NCBI GenBank assembly: GCA_001600875.1
Contig: BCLD01000024.1
Location: 68,731-105,261, forward strand
Length of the DNA stretch: 36,531 nt
Source of the DNA: Solicoccozyma terricola
Taxonomy: Eukaryota; Basidiomycota; Tremellomycetes; Filobasidiales; Piskurozymaceae
Reading direction: 5' to 3'
A model generated the notes under the pieces. That model was not told the origin of the DNA. It did no database searches and worked only from the letters and a program-made list of their open reading frames with translations. The position numbers were made by a program, and so were the translations under genes. This document shows positions 9,689-21,600 of this stretch, piece by piece (position 1 is the first letter of the stretch; every line of letters starts with the position of its first letter).

Positions 9689-10278
9689 AATGTGCAGAGT
9701 GAATGATCTTAGTCTCCCTGGCTCGGTGATGATAGGGCTGGGGCCGCTTTATATTTCGAGCGAGATACAGTCACCCGAAGGCGGGTTAGCGCGGTCCGCC
9801 GCCGAAACGGCCACAACAACGAAATCTATATCGAGACGTGGCGGCGGTTAGGTCGGCAGGCGGAGCTGCTCCTCCTGGAGCGTCGACGGAGATAAACGCC
9901 TTCTTGGGAAGAGTGGATAGCTCGGCGCTCGTTCTGCAAGACGCAAACCGCTTCGTGGCGTGGCGAGATATGATATGCTCAAGGGTCTTGGAACGCTAGG
10001 CCCATCGGAAGATTTTGAGGGCGGCCCTCGACCCGATGCTTATCTTTCCGTCTTCTTCCTGACTGCATGATGCATAGCGCGCGTCCACGGATTGCTGGGC
10101 GCATGGTACGCTCAGCGGTACGCAATAGTCACCCTATCTGGCGCTTCAGACACCTGGAGCCTGGATCTCTTCAGATTGGCCCAGTTCGAAAGTTTACTAT
10201 AGAAGTACCAACGATCGACTACCAACGACATCCCTTCTCTCTCTCTCATCATCAAACAATTCCACAATTCCTCTTGTC
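9689..10278. promoter_or_regulatory. Shared divergent promoter, aldolase/permease
   Basis: The 590 bases between the two start codons must contain both promoters. It is rich in CGG/CCG triplets, including an inverted CGG-T-CCG at 9792-9798 and further CGG triplets up to about 9885, the half-site type bound by Zn2Cys6 regulators. A pyrimidine-rich TCTCTCTC tract with CATCATC sits about 40 bases before the permease ATG. Binding by the regulator at 14485-17192 is a hypothesis only. Confidence 0.4.
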
Positions 10279-12605
10279 ATGTCTGACTTGCTCGAACTCG
10301 AAGAGGCCTCCAAGAAATACAACAAGGACCCGGAAGGCGACATTGTCGTAAAGGTCTTCGAGGCGGACAGCGATACGTCCAAGCACCACCTACACCGCAA
10401 GCTCTCTCCAAGGCATCTCCAATTGATCACTATTGCCGGTGGTATTGGTTGTGAGTGCCGCTTCAATTGTTACTCGATGAGATTTCTTTGTTTTGTTTTG
10501 TTTTGTTTTTGACCGTACGCCCTCCTCAGCTGCTCTTTTCGTACTGATTGGCACAGCACTTGTGTCTGGAGGACCTGTACCTCTTATCTTGGGAATGCTC
10601 TTCTGGTGCTCGGTCATCTGGGCCGTCTCAAATTTCCGTGAGTCTGCATGACAGAGAGAAAAGCTCAGCCATTGAACGTTTTTGCAACCTTTATCGCAGA
10701 GATGGAAATCACCACTCTTCTGCCCGTTGACGGCGGTTTCATGACACATGCCTCAAGATTCGTCGACCCTGCGTTTGGTTGCGCCGTTGGGTACAACTAT
10801 TTCATCACCTCGGCTGCCATCCTCAACTACGAAATCACCATACTCAACGTTGTGTTAAGCTATTGGTTTGACAATCTCAACCCCGCCATCGTCATCTCGA
10901 TCTTACTCATCGTCTTTGCCATACTCAACATATGGACGGTTAAATGGTTCGGCGAGGTCGAGTTGTGGGTTTAATATTTGCTCTAGGGACCAGGTTGATT
11001 GACCTTGCTGATGTCTGCGCCCTTCCTCTCACAGCTGGGTCGCCATCGGAAAAGTCTTGCTCGTGTTTGGTCTCGCTTTCTTCACCCTGATTACAATGTG
11101 CGGTGGCAACCCGATCAGCGACAAGTATGGCTTCCGTTACTGGAACGACCCAACTCCATGGGTAGGAGACAATGCCTTCCAACGTCTCGAGGCGTTCTGG
11201 TCTACCATCATATTTGCTGCCTTTTCCATCGTCGGACCCGATTTCTTGTCCTTGATGGCTGGAGAGGTCAAACATCCTCGACGGGTTTTGCCACGGGCAT
11301 ACAGGTCAACCACCTTCCGACTGTTGCTGTTCTACGGCTTGGGGGCTTTCTGCGTCGCCACCGTGTGCGCTTCAAACGATGAAGAACTCCTTTCTGCAAT
11401 CAAGGCTGGTTCAGCGGGAGCTGCCAAATCTCCCTATGTGATCGCGTGAGTTTGACAGGTGCCCCGGTGTCTATAGCAGCGTTGGACTGACGTCCATCTT
11501 CTCCTAGTATGAGACGACTGAAGATCCCATACCTCGGCTCCATTGTCAACGCGGCCGTCTTGGTATCCCTTCTTTCGACCGCCAACACGTTCGTGTTTAC
11601 AACCTCCCGCTCCCTCCATGGTTTGGCTCTCACAGGTCAAGCCCCTGCAATCTTCACGAGGCTGAATCGTGAGTTATGCTGTTGATTGCCACCTTTCGTG
11701 GATGTTGATACAGATCTTCCTCTAGGCATGGGCGTTCCTTATATTGCGGTCGCAGCTGCTCTCGCTCTTGGATGCCTATCCTACCTGCAGCTTTCGGCTG
11801 GAACTTACAAGGTTCTGGGGTGGTGGGTGGATGTAAGTGGGATGGTGTAATTCCGACCTACGATAATTCACAGTTGACAATCTTACCAACTAATCATCTC
11901 AAGATCACCACCTGCTCCGAGATCCTCACCTGGCTCGTCATGGGCATCACCTACGTCTACTTTGACCGTGCTCTCAAAGCACAGGGATGCAGGGACACCG
12001 ACTTCCTCCCTGTCAAAGCCCGCTGGCCACTAGCCTCGGCCTGGTACGTGATAGTCGTCGTCGGATTCACCTGCATCTTCCAGGCCTATACCATCATGTC
12101 CCCCAGCACCTTTGACGGCCTCGACTTCTTCTTTGGCTATGCCGCCATCTTCATCTTTGTCGCCATCTTCACAGGCTGGAAACTAGTCAAGCGAACCAAG
12201 TTCGTCAAGCCGCATGAGGCAGACCTCGTGACCGATCTCGCCAGCTTGGACGTCTACACCGGCGAGTGTGAGGCTGAGCTTGCAGACGCCTCTCGATCAA
12301 AGCTGGATCGATTCCTTGACGTGAGCACCATTACTGTGGGCGCAAAGGAAAATAAATCCATAGCTGACGAGCGCTCGTACTGCAGCGTATCTTTTAATTT
12401 ACTTGAGGTTGTTAATACCTCTCTTTCGTCAATGGTTTGTAATCAAATATCTGGAGTTGCACAGACGATCGTTGTTTTCGCGAAGATGCTGTTAGAAAAA
12501 AGGCGTTATAGGATGAATCATAAGCTTATGCGTCGTTTCCTGCAAGTGGCTGCGACCCTTCCGAGTGCAATTTTCTCGTCTTCACGACACCTAAGGTGCC
12601 TATGA
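10279..12605 (+). CDS. Amino-acid permease, APC superfamily (fungal AAT type)
   Basis: A plasma-membrane proton symporter for amino acids. Exon 1 begins MSDLLELEEASKKYNKD and reaches LSPRHLQLITIAGGIG, the family signature before the first membrane helix. Exons then give SALFVLIGTALVSGGP, MEITTLLPVDGGFMTHASRF, FGCAVGYNYF, a GEVE(F)WVAIGKVLL segment, the GNPISDKYGFRYW loop, a SIVGPDFLSLMAGEVKHPRR segment and STANTFVFTTSRSLHGLA. The final helices (LASAWYVIVVVGFTCIF, FGYAAIFIFVAIFTGW) lead to a cytosolic tail with HEADLVTDLASLD. Introns are 50-80 nt. The last part after KLDRFLD (about 12325) may be intron read-through, so the true stop could lie before 12605. Substrate is unknown. Confidence 0.88.
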
Positions 12606-13316
12606 TTGCATGCTCGATTAGATGTTTCAATGTGAGGAGAATGGCATACATCAGCTTGATGATGATTTGCAATCAGCAGGGATAGAGAGCATTGTCAAAG
12701 AGCCGATAACTTCTTATGGATCCCTTCCTACCGAAGCTGCTTTTGCGCACAGGGTACCTTGGCGTTGGAAATGACATAGCGCCCGGAATTCCTAATCAGT
12801 AGTTCGGACCGCTTTTAAGTGAAGAAGCTACATTTGTAACACTTGGCAGGCAGTTGTTTCAGCGTTCCTCTCCGCGTTGAACGACACTGTCTCGTTGAAG
12901 CGAGCAGCATCTCCTAGTAGGTTTCCTCTTCCTCAGAAACAATAACCAGCTATCTTGTCCCCCTTTTCTCCCTGACCTGCCCCATTGTTCTATTGACCGA
13001 AACCGGGAGAACAGAGCAAGGGAAACCTGGCTGTGGACGATACTCATCTGAGGGGTCGCTGGAGTAATCAGACTGCTGTTAGGTCCCGGTAGTGCCTCGG
13101 ATCGTGATTATTCTCCCATCAACGGAGTGATGGATGGCTGAAGTGACTGACCACCCTGTATCTGCGGATTCCAGTCCATGCCAGAGCCGTACCCACTGGA
13201 TCCAAAGGTTTGACTGATCACGGACGCGCGAAGACGTTCCGGAGTGCTCTTCTCGCCGTCGCCACTTGACGAGAGGGTTGGAGTTTGAGGAGCCGTGGCC
13301 GCCGTACTAGACATGT
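12606..13316. other. Gap with possible minus-strand first exon
   Basis: A minus-strand frame from about 13313 to 13150 reads MSSTAATAPQTPTLSSSGD and ends near a GTGGTCAGT donor. It looks like a low-complexity N-terminus of an unrecognised protein, and its ATG lies exactly where the aldolase homology on the other strand begins. Downstream minus-strand frames (13047-12859) show no known domain. The remainder holds nothing recognised. Confidence 0.3.
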
Positions 13317-14379
13317 GACCGTTAGAGATCCTGTTGATACCTCGTCGTTTTGGGCAAGGCCTAATGGTATCGGTTGCTCTGTTGCATATCAATGAAAGAT
13401 ACTTCACAGGTTAATCCATATGGGCTCCATTTCTCCCTGATGACAGCGAGCGATCTCCTCCTGGTAAGCTACCTGTTCGTCTTGTCTGCTTGAAACGTAA
13501 CTCACATGTCTCTCCTACCGCAGATAGATCATTCTGGTCGGATAGTCGGTGGAGGCAAGCCCCACCGCCAGTACTACAACGCAGCTGCGTTTTTCATACA
13601 TTCGGCAGTACACGCTGCGCGACCGGAAGTCAATGCCGTCTGCCACAGTCACACTCCGTATGGTAAAGCTTTTGCAACGTTGGGTGAGACTGCAATTTAC
13701 CTTACCTTACATCGTGAATCCGGCTGACACCTTCCTTTCAAAAGGCAGAGAGTTTCCTTTCTACACCCAAGATTCTGCAGTGTTCTACAATGACATCTCC
13801 CTTTACTCGTCGCACGGTGGGGTAGTTCTGTCCTCGTCTGAATCTTCGAATATCGTGTCTGCTTTGGGATCGAAGAAAGCGCTCATAATGCAGAGTCACG
13901 GCATCTTGACAGTGGGGGGATGTGTTGAAAGTGCCCTCACCTGGTTCATGACGTATGTAATTTTCTTTCCAGTTGAGGCGTTACTTGGGGAAAAAATCGT
14001 CGCGTATCGATGAAGCAACTGACCAAGCTCTTTCTTCCGTGTCCAGCCTCGAGAACGAATGTCGATGCATTTTGCAAGCTGAGGCAGCGGCCACATACTC
14101 TGCTACTCGACCGATAGTCATAGAACCAGCTGCCGCTGAACTGAGGTGAGTCAAATCCCCGAGATGACAACGAGAGTTCACCCCCTAACTCTGCCCCTCA
14201 TGCTCTGCCCCTCTCCAGCTTTCGCGAAACGGGGACCGAGGAGGCTGGGAGGTTTGAAGCCTTACCCTGGGTAAGTTTTCCAAAGAAAGAAACACGGAAA
14301 GACACTGCTGATCGAGAATAATCTGATTTTGCAGTTTGATCTTTTGAATGTTGAAACAGGAGGCGCGTTTGCGTTTTGA
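13317..14379 (+). pseudogene. Class II aldolase, 5'-truncated inverted copy
   Basis: A paralogue of the 8407-9688 gene in opposite orientation. Exons give HVTVRDPVDTSSFW, VNPYGLHFSLMTASDLLL, IDHSGRIVGGGKP, the metal site VCHSHTPYGKAFATLG, EFPFYTQD, MQSHGILTVGG, LENECRCILQAEAA and FEALPW|FDLLNVETGGAFAF with the TGA at 14377-14379. In the best-aligned 54-residue stretch about 44 residues match the other copy. The first exon and the start codon could not be found: homology begins at an ACTAG acceptor-like site next to unrelated sequence. Intron 13354-13409 has a GC donor where the other copy has GT. The body is intact with no stop, so it may have gained another start, but truncation is the simpler view. 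Confidence 0.75.
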
Positions 14380-14484
14380 CCCAACGACCTATTTAAACAT
14401 GAATCCATATATGACAACGACAACTGATACAACCAGCTCCTGTGTCGTAGTAGAGCGATCGTATGTCAACGATACAAAAACGAG

Positions 14485-17192
14485 TCAAGCCAAAAACAAA
14501 TCCCAATCGTATTCTGCGACAATATCCAACCAGTCGACAAACACCTTCCCCTGTTCATTCCTGTCCCATACAGCGTTGACGATCCTTTTACTTCTCGGCA
14601 CGTTGTGAAACCCGAACTGATCCAACATATCAACATACAAAGTCTTCACCCTTTCCCTATCGCTCGGCTTGCCGGGTTCATGACCTTCCCCTGAAGCACA
14701 AAGCCCAGTCATGAAGAGTACCCAATGGGCGGAACAGTAACCAGGGATGTCCTGTTCAGTGATCGTTTCAAGGAGAGAGAGTGCTTGACGGACTAGCATG
14801 CGAACGGTAAACGACATGGCAGGTATGCACATGACGGAAGTGTGAAGCTGGAGTAGACATACGACTCGGAAAGCTTCGTGTAAATAGCGATGCCGTTGCA
14901 TGCTAGGGTATCCTAAAAANANAAANAANCNANNNNNNNNNNNNNNNNNNNNNNTNNTNACCAGTCACTTCAAAAGTTGCCTGAATATTGCGACTCACCA
15001 ATAACCAACGTATCCAGAACTTCNTTCTCGTTCTGCAACTCGATTTCCAACTTCCNAGCTCTATCAACCATACCTAACATATTTTCGTCCGTCCAGACTC
15101 CCACGCCATTGTCCTTGGATTGTTTCGCTCTCCGTTCTCGAACAAGTGATGCGGTCTGATGCATTCGCACGAAGATGGGGAAACTTAACCCTGTCAAAGT
15201 GCGAAGTGTTCCTAGCGAGATTGAGGCGGATTCGGCTAAAAAAGAATAGTCCACTATCGGGTCTTGTTTGAGGATACGAGAGCTCTGTATGGTTCACGTC
15301 TGTCAATTAGCATGGCTTAAGTGGTTGATGGATGGTTACCTTACACACCAGGATATCATGGTATGCCAGATTTTCGAGACTGTTCGGGTGATAGAAAGCT
15401 GATCGGGTCACTGACCTTCTTCGATTTATGAAAATTTAAATCACAGATTGAATTTCATCGTACCAGGCCGTGGATTGCTCCGAACCAAAGTGCGAGAGAG
15501 AGAGCCCTGATTTGCCCAACGAATTTATCGAAACCCCAAACGTCACCTCTGCAAATCTGTGGTTGCGGTGTCACACGAGGGGTCATCAACACTAAATTCA
15601 AATGCAAATCAAATTGCGGCTTCAAGCATGCCTTTTGTTGCATCACCATCAAGATCCCCGCCAGTAATGTTATTTCTTCTACGTCCCTGTCTCCTCCCGA
15701 GAGGATTGTCCCTCCTTGCCCGCCGCCGAAAGGTGCAGTCTACAACGCTTTAAATGATTCGCCCAAAAGATCGATAGCTTGCGCGCCATACGACTCGGAA
15801 ACGGCTTCGTATCTAACTTGGCCTTGGTTGACGAGATGTCGACCTGACCATCCTAGGATGGCAAGGTGCAGGGCGTACGAGCTGGATCGCAGGCCAATCG
15901 ACTTTGACGAAAGAGCACTGAAAGCCGCAAAACCTGAGGGTGAATCGGTTCCTGTGACCGACACGAGCAACGATAGGGACTCGGTGTAGTGTTCGTAAAG
16001 ATGGGCTCGATGAGATTGGATTGTGTTGGATATCCTGTGAAGAGAGGGGCGGAAGCCTGATGTCAGGGAAGGCTGCTGGGATGAATCGGTCAGGTGTACC
16101 ACGGGGCCAACTGCACAGTCGTTTTGAAAGCTGTTGGGAGGAAAGAGTATTGCCGATGAATTCACGTACCCCGCGTTCCATTGCAGGTTCACAGCCTGAA
16201 ACAGCCACACCGACTCAAGTTAGTCGGCAGGTCTACGTATTTCTTTGAATGATCAGACGTACCTCGTCCCCATCTGGCAGCAACGACAAGCTCCCGTCCT
16301 CCGCTGGATATTGCTCTGGCTGTCGGTGATATGTTGAGGGGCCAGCCTGGGCCTTCACGGACTCAAGTTAGTTGGCAGATTTACAGATTCTTCAATGATC
16401 AAACGAACCTCGTCCCCATCTGCCCCATCTGGCAGCAACAACAAGCTCCAGTCATCCGCTGGATATTGCTCTGGCAGTTGGCGATATGTTGAGGGGCCAG
16501 CTGGGGTCTCCTGCTGGGCGACTGGCCGAGACGCAAAGAACAGATTGAATAGATCGTCATCAACACCTGACCAGATGTTACTAAGGCCGGCGTCCATGAG
16601 GCTATTGAAGGGTGGACCGTCATCCGGAATCGCGGACGGCAATGCCGTCAAGGAAGGATCTGTATGAGAATAAAGGGCCATTTCGTTTTCTGGTTCCCGA
16701 TCTCCTTGGAGAACCTTTGTGGGCGTGATGTCAAATAATCCAGCCTGATCCGTTAGGCCTAGGGGCTCTGCGAGCGTTTCAAGCGCCTTTGGTATTCCCC
16801 CTTGGCCGTTCGCAAGGTCGGATATTGCTGACTTGGCTTTGTCCATGCGTCTCTGTCCTTCAGGAACTTTCTTGGCCTTGACTGATTCGTCGATTGGCCA
16901 AACACAAACCTGTACAGATAACGAATATCAGTCTGTGAATCCCTTGGGGAGATGGCTGCCCTCTCACTCTGTCCAAGCGCATACAAGCATGACATGATGG
17001 CTTTCCAAGGTCACATCCCTTTCGACGTGCTCTACAGGTCAGGCATCCATGTCTACTTCTGGTTATCTTTTTCCTGGCGCTAGAAGAGCCCTTCTCAGTG
17101 GATCTGTGGTGAGCTGACGAAGAGGTGGCGGAACCTGATAGACGCTTCGATGGCGAGTCTTCATTCGAGCTGGACCGAGCTGATTGGAGCAT
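14485..17192 (-). CDS. Zn2Cys6 transcription factor with fungal_trans_2-like domain
   Basis: A nuclear sequence-specific regulator. The N-terminus (start 17192) is Ser-rich and basic, followed by GCLTCRARRKGC, LGKPSCHACMRLDR and VCVWP. Together the six Cys fit C-x2-C-x6-C-x5-C-x2-C-x6-C, with an intron (about 16970-16910) before the last Cys. An acidic Pro/Gln-rich middle follows, including the duplicated exon at 16213-16506. Then come helical segments typical of the fungal_trans_2 (DUF3468) effector region (AFSALSSKSIGLRSSSYALH, GDVWGFDKFVG, GLSFPIFVRMH) and the characteristic end VNAVWDRNEQGKVF before the stop at 14485. Exon joins between 15740 and 15060 are only approximate, and a run of Ns (about 14920-14959) interrupts one intron or exon edge. 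It lies next to the aldolase/permease genes and may regulate them. Confidence 0.82.
14920..14959. other. Low-quality base run
   Basis: A stretch of mixed A and N followed by about 24 consecutive N. It probably marks an unresolved poly-A-like or low-complexity piece inside the regulator gene. Confidence 0.95.
16213..16506 (-). repeat. 148-bp tandem duplication of an exon plus intron
   Basis: Two direct copies (16213-16360 and 16361-16506) start ACTCAAGTTAG and end near GATATGTTGAGGGGCCAG. On the minus strand each holds a donor, a conserved CTAAC branch site and a coding stretch (GPSTYRQLPEQYPADDW in one copy, GPSTYHRQPEQYPAEDG in the other). They differ by point changes and a 9-base repeat of the CCCCATCTG type. 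Spliced, the second copy would add about 30 in-frame residues to the acidic middle of the regulator. Confidence 0.88.
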
Positions 17193-18627
17193 TTAGTTTG
17201 GAGGGATATACTGGATTCAGATATTTAGAAGGGCATTGCAAGGATATTTGGAGGATCTGTGAAGGAAGGGTTTTGGTGAAGAACGGGTTATGGAGTTGTT
17301 TTCGAAAAATAGATTTGCGGAGCACCGCTACAAGGCGGTCCGACAACCAAGTGGCGGAAACAAGTTCCCAGTCTTGTGGGGGCGTGACTCGCGGCAGTAT
17401 TTGAAAACGCCGGTTTTAGACTATTTCGCTACCTCATTTGCTTCAAGCTATATCACCTTATCATCCCATTTGTAAATCCACATGCTCAAGTCTACACAAC
17501 ACAAGGATCAAGGCAACTTTGCCGCAAATAGTCTTGAAAAAGGTCTTGAAACGCATTTGTAACATCATCCACCCTATAAACGCACGCGGCAGCGGTAAAT
17601 TAAAACAATTGGAATACGGTACGATCAAGAATGATGCTGCTCAGACGGATCAAGAGCACACAAATGATCCCCCTTCAAGCACTCTACAACCACCCAATAA
17701 CCCACGTCGTGCAATGGTATCTGACAATTTTGAGTCCCGAAAAGCCCTCTGAACATCATTATGTCGGAACATCGTGAGCAGTCGTGCCTCAACTCATCAT
17801 TCCCAAACACCGAAGCTATTGGCCGCATGCCTCTGACCTAAACGAATCGAAGTTTAAGGTGCCACCGAGAACCCTTACGCCTCCTGCACGAAGGATACGA
17901 CATGGTCAGTATCTGATTACGAAGAAGGCAGACGGTGAATGAGCGTAGGAATCCGATATATGTCAATCGGAAGGAGACCAAACCTTTTGAACAGAGTAGA
18001 GCAACGGACATGCTTGTCATCCGATGTCCGTTCTAATAAGATTACTCATCACCATCATCACCATCATCGACCATGCGTCACCTTCAATCCCACATGACAT
18101 TCCACATCATTCTTACCATTGTGCAGTAATACACATCCTTCACCGCTGCACGTATCCTTTTACGCAACACAGCGTCGTAGCCAAACTACGTTAGTGATTC
18201 GCGCACCCAGTGATTCGCGTCTTGTTTAAGTATTTAGTTCGACAATCCGATTCACACCATACATACTTCTGCTCATCAAACAGCGATAACAAAGATCTCA
18301 ACATATCCCGGCTATCTATCCCGACGTTCAACCGGATCGTGAACGCCGAGGTTACGCACGGTACCATACCGTCCAAGGAAACGACACACGCACATTCGAA
18401 CGCGTCAACGATCGAACGCCTTTGGATACTTTTTCAAACCTCACCACTCACTAATTTACAACGTATTCAACGTATCTTGGCCTGAACCACCATACTGGAC
18501 ATCCGACATTGGAGACCGGAATTCGGAACCCTTGAGGAACCTCCTTCCAGCTGGTTAATGTCAGAACAACCAACTCAACCGCCAACTCTAATAAATTCAA
18601 TTCGACATTCCCCCTAGTCATCAATAT
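17193..18627. other. No gene recognised; promoters of flanking genes
   Basis: The region should contain the promoter of the minus-strand regulator and the 5' leader of the plus-strand gene at 18628. Open frames are short and unlike known proteins. A short CATCAC-type microsatellite lies near 18047-18070. Confidence 0.4.
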
Positions 18628-21600
18628 ATGACAACTCCATCTAATGGCAATGGAAATGTTGCCGGAGATGACGATCGTGGGAATTGGAGTCAACTGGGAG
18701 AAATGATTGGTGGTTCCGTTAACCCCACTACGACCGCCACTATCACCTCCCTCCGTACCGCCAATACCGATGCTTACAACGCTACCACCACCAAATCAAC
18801 CACCAACGGGGACATCTTTCCGACAGCGGCGCCATCGGCTTGGAGACCATCAGTTCTAGCTCCTGCACCACCGGATTCACCTCAGTTGTCAATTGTGTCG
18901 CCTTTGAATTCGGGAGCGAGGTTGACTGTTGATAATAGTAGTCAGAAGAGTAATAATGATTCTGTATCTCAGGTGGGTAGTACTCTTCTCTCGACCTCTC
19001 TCTCCCCTTGTTCCCTCTTCGTCATTATTGCTAACCCACACTTTTCCTTGCATTGAATAGAACTGGCGGTCAATCCTCAATGGTGGTCCAGGTCCTCGAC
19101 CGGACATCGTGATTTCACCTTCTGGGAGAACTCCTCCAATCACACCGAAGGAACATCGTCAGATGCCGAGTGTGTCGACTCACGAATCTGCGACGGGAAT
19201 AGATGGGATGGGAGGTGGAGCTGGAGGGCCTGAGATTGAGGCGCCGCCGAATGATTCGGGTGGAATGAATGGCAATGGTATTGGAAAGAGTGTGAATAGG
19301 ACAAGGACTGTGAATCCATCAATTGGGAGAATGGAAAATCCCAACGAGAAGAATGGAGACTCCACGAAACAAATCGAAAGAGAAAGCATTGAACATCCAA
19401 CCAAGACGTCCCAGAAGCACGGTAACGCTCGAATCCTCTCACTGGCAGAACGAACAACCGCTATTCTTTCACCACAAATCCAAAACCTTTCCTCGTCGCC
19501 GACATCAACATCTACTCGCGGTCAGCCCCCGAAATCCACTCCTACATCCGTTCGGCACAAGGACGTTCCTAGATCAACAATGGCTCAACCTCCACCGGAA
19601 CGAACTAATAAACGAAAAGCTGCAGATAGCGTTGAGCCACCACAGACTCCTGAGGAAGGGATGTCGATAATTCGAATTTCTCCGAGGAGTGCGGCGAATA
19701 GCACTGCTGCTGTTGATAAAGCGAAGCAGAAACACAAACAGGAGGAACCGTCTCCTACTGGGAGGACTAGGATGGAAGCGGCTGCGACTATCTCAACGAC
19801 TGAGGCGAGTGTGATTCCGGGTGTGGGACCTAGTACGGCGAAACAAAAGAAGTTGAGGAAGCAGATTCTGAGTAAAGAGAGGATTGAAGATTCTCCAAGT
19901 GACGGTGGACACGTTGAGGTGGCGGGGAATCAGTTGGAGACGGTGGCGGATGGTGAGTTGAACGTTGAGTGGAAGGAGGGGTGGGCGCTCGGTGCTAACA
20001 GGTGATTCGCGGGAGTAGGATGGAACGCAAGTGGAGATGCGACGAAGGTGAAGAAAAGGGGCAACAAACCATTAGGATACGTCTATGTGAGTGACTCTAC
20101 ATGACCTCGCTACCTTCCCGCTCCCGACCCCCATCTCCCCAACAGATCGAAGAACCAGTTGTCAAAGCCACTAACGCTTTCGAAGACATCACTGCCCAAC
20201 TCGACCGTCGTAACACCCGTCTTGCACACACGGCCGTAGCTGGTGAACTCCAGAAACCACCCTGCGCCCAATGCGTTGGGACCAGTAGCGACTGTCTTCG
20301 TCGAGCCATCGACATCCCGCTGTCTCGTCGTCTTGAACTGGGAAAACAGCATCCACACGGAGTGATCCCGGATTCTGAATTCCTGGGTCCGTGTGAAAGG
20401 TGTCAGAGGACAGGGATGTCGAACACCTGTTCGTTTGTCAAGTCGGATGGTGAGGGTCCGGGTGGCGAGACGTTGTATGGAGTGAAGAGGAAAGTGGATG
20501 CGACGATGGAGTACTTGACCAGGCCAGGAAGAAAGGCGAGGAAGAAGGCGAATACAGACTCACCACAGCAGGTGAGTCGACGAGATCCTCACTCCATTTC
20601 AGGTGCATCAAGCTGAGCATCCCCTCGCACACAGCGCTCATCCCTCCCGGTCGAATCGCCCGCCACCCCAGCCATGGATTTATCCAGCACCAGCCGAATC
20701 ATCCTGGATCCATCGCGTGACGATATTTCCAGAGTCATTCTCCTTTCGCGATCCAGGTCTACGCCGGGTACAGCACCGCATCATCGCGTCGATATGGGAA
20801 TTGGCGCAACTAGTTCTGCGCCGGTTATCGTGGGTTCGCCGAATGATCCGAACGTCGCCGCCATTGCCACCGGTACTCCTGCATCGCTGGCCATCGGCAA
20901 CGGCAGACCCCCACGTCTCGCACTGCCAACAGTGCAACTGTCCCAGCATCCACCCCAATTCCAGCTGTGAACGGCAAAGCACCCACGAAGGGCGGCCCAC
21001 CAGGTCGACCTGTAGCTATCCAACCCAACGGAGACAAATAGACCCCCGCAGCTCAAACTCCATCATCGAGTAGTCTGTCGTTGACCACTGCGCCAGCGTT
21101 GCCTTCGAGTGCTGAGACGGGCATGTCAGAAGTATCGGAGGAAGTGACGCAAAAGGCTGTCACTCCGGCTTCCGTGACTCCTGTTGTGGTGTCTGCACCG
21201 ACTGCTCCATCGGCTTCGGCTTCCACCTCGACTCCTGCTTCTACTACGCCGAGTGTGATCACAGTTCCAGCGTCGACAATGGCTTCAGCCACCGTCATTA
21301 CGCTGGCTGAGGTGGCTCCAGCTGCTCTAACACGAGGAAGTCAGTTCTCAACAGTCCATTACGTCCACGAGTCTCCAGCTGACCACCTTCTCGCTCAGTG
21401 AATCCAGCGGCCGCCACCACCCAATCCGCCAGTCAGACCAACGGTATCACCCTATCAATCCGACAAGGAGGTGCCCCATCACCCGCCTCGACCATTCAAG
21501 CACCTGCCATCCCAAGTACATCCGAAGCTCCCTCGATCCGTCCGCCTGCGCTAAACCTCGCCACTGCTATGGCTACGGCTACCAGACCAACGTCCCCGCC

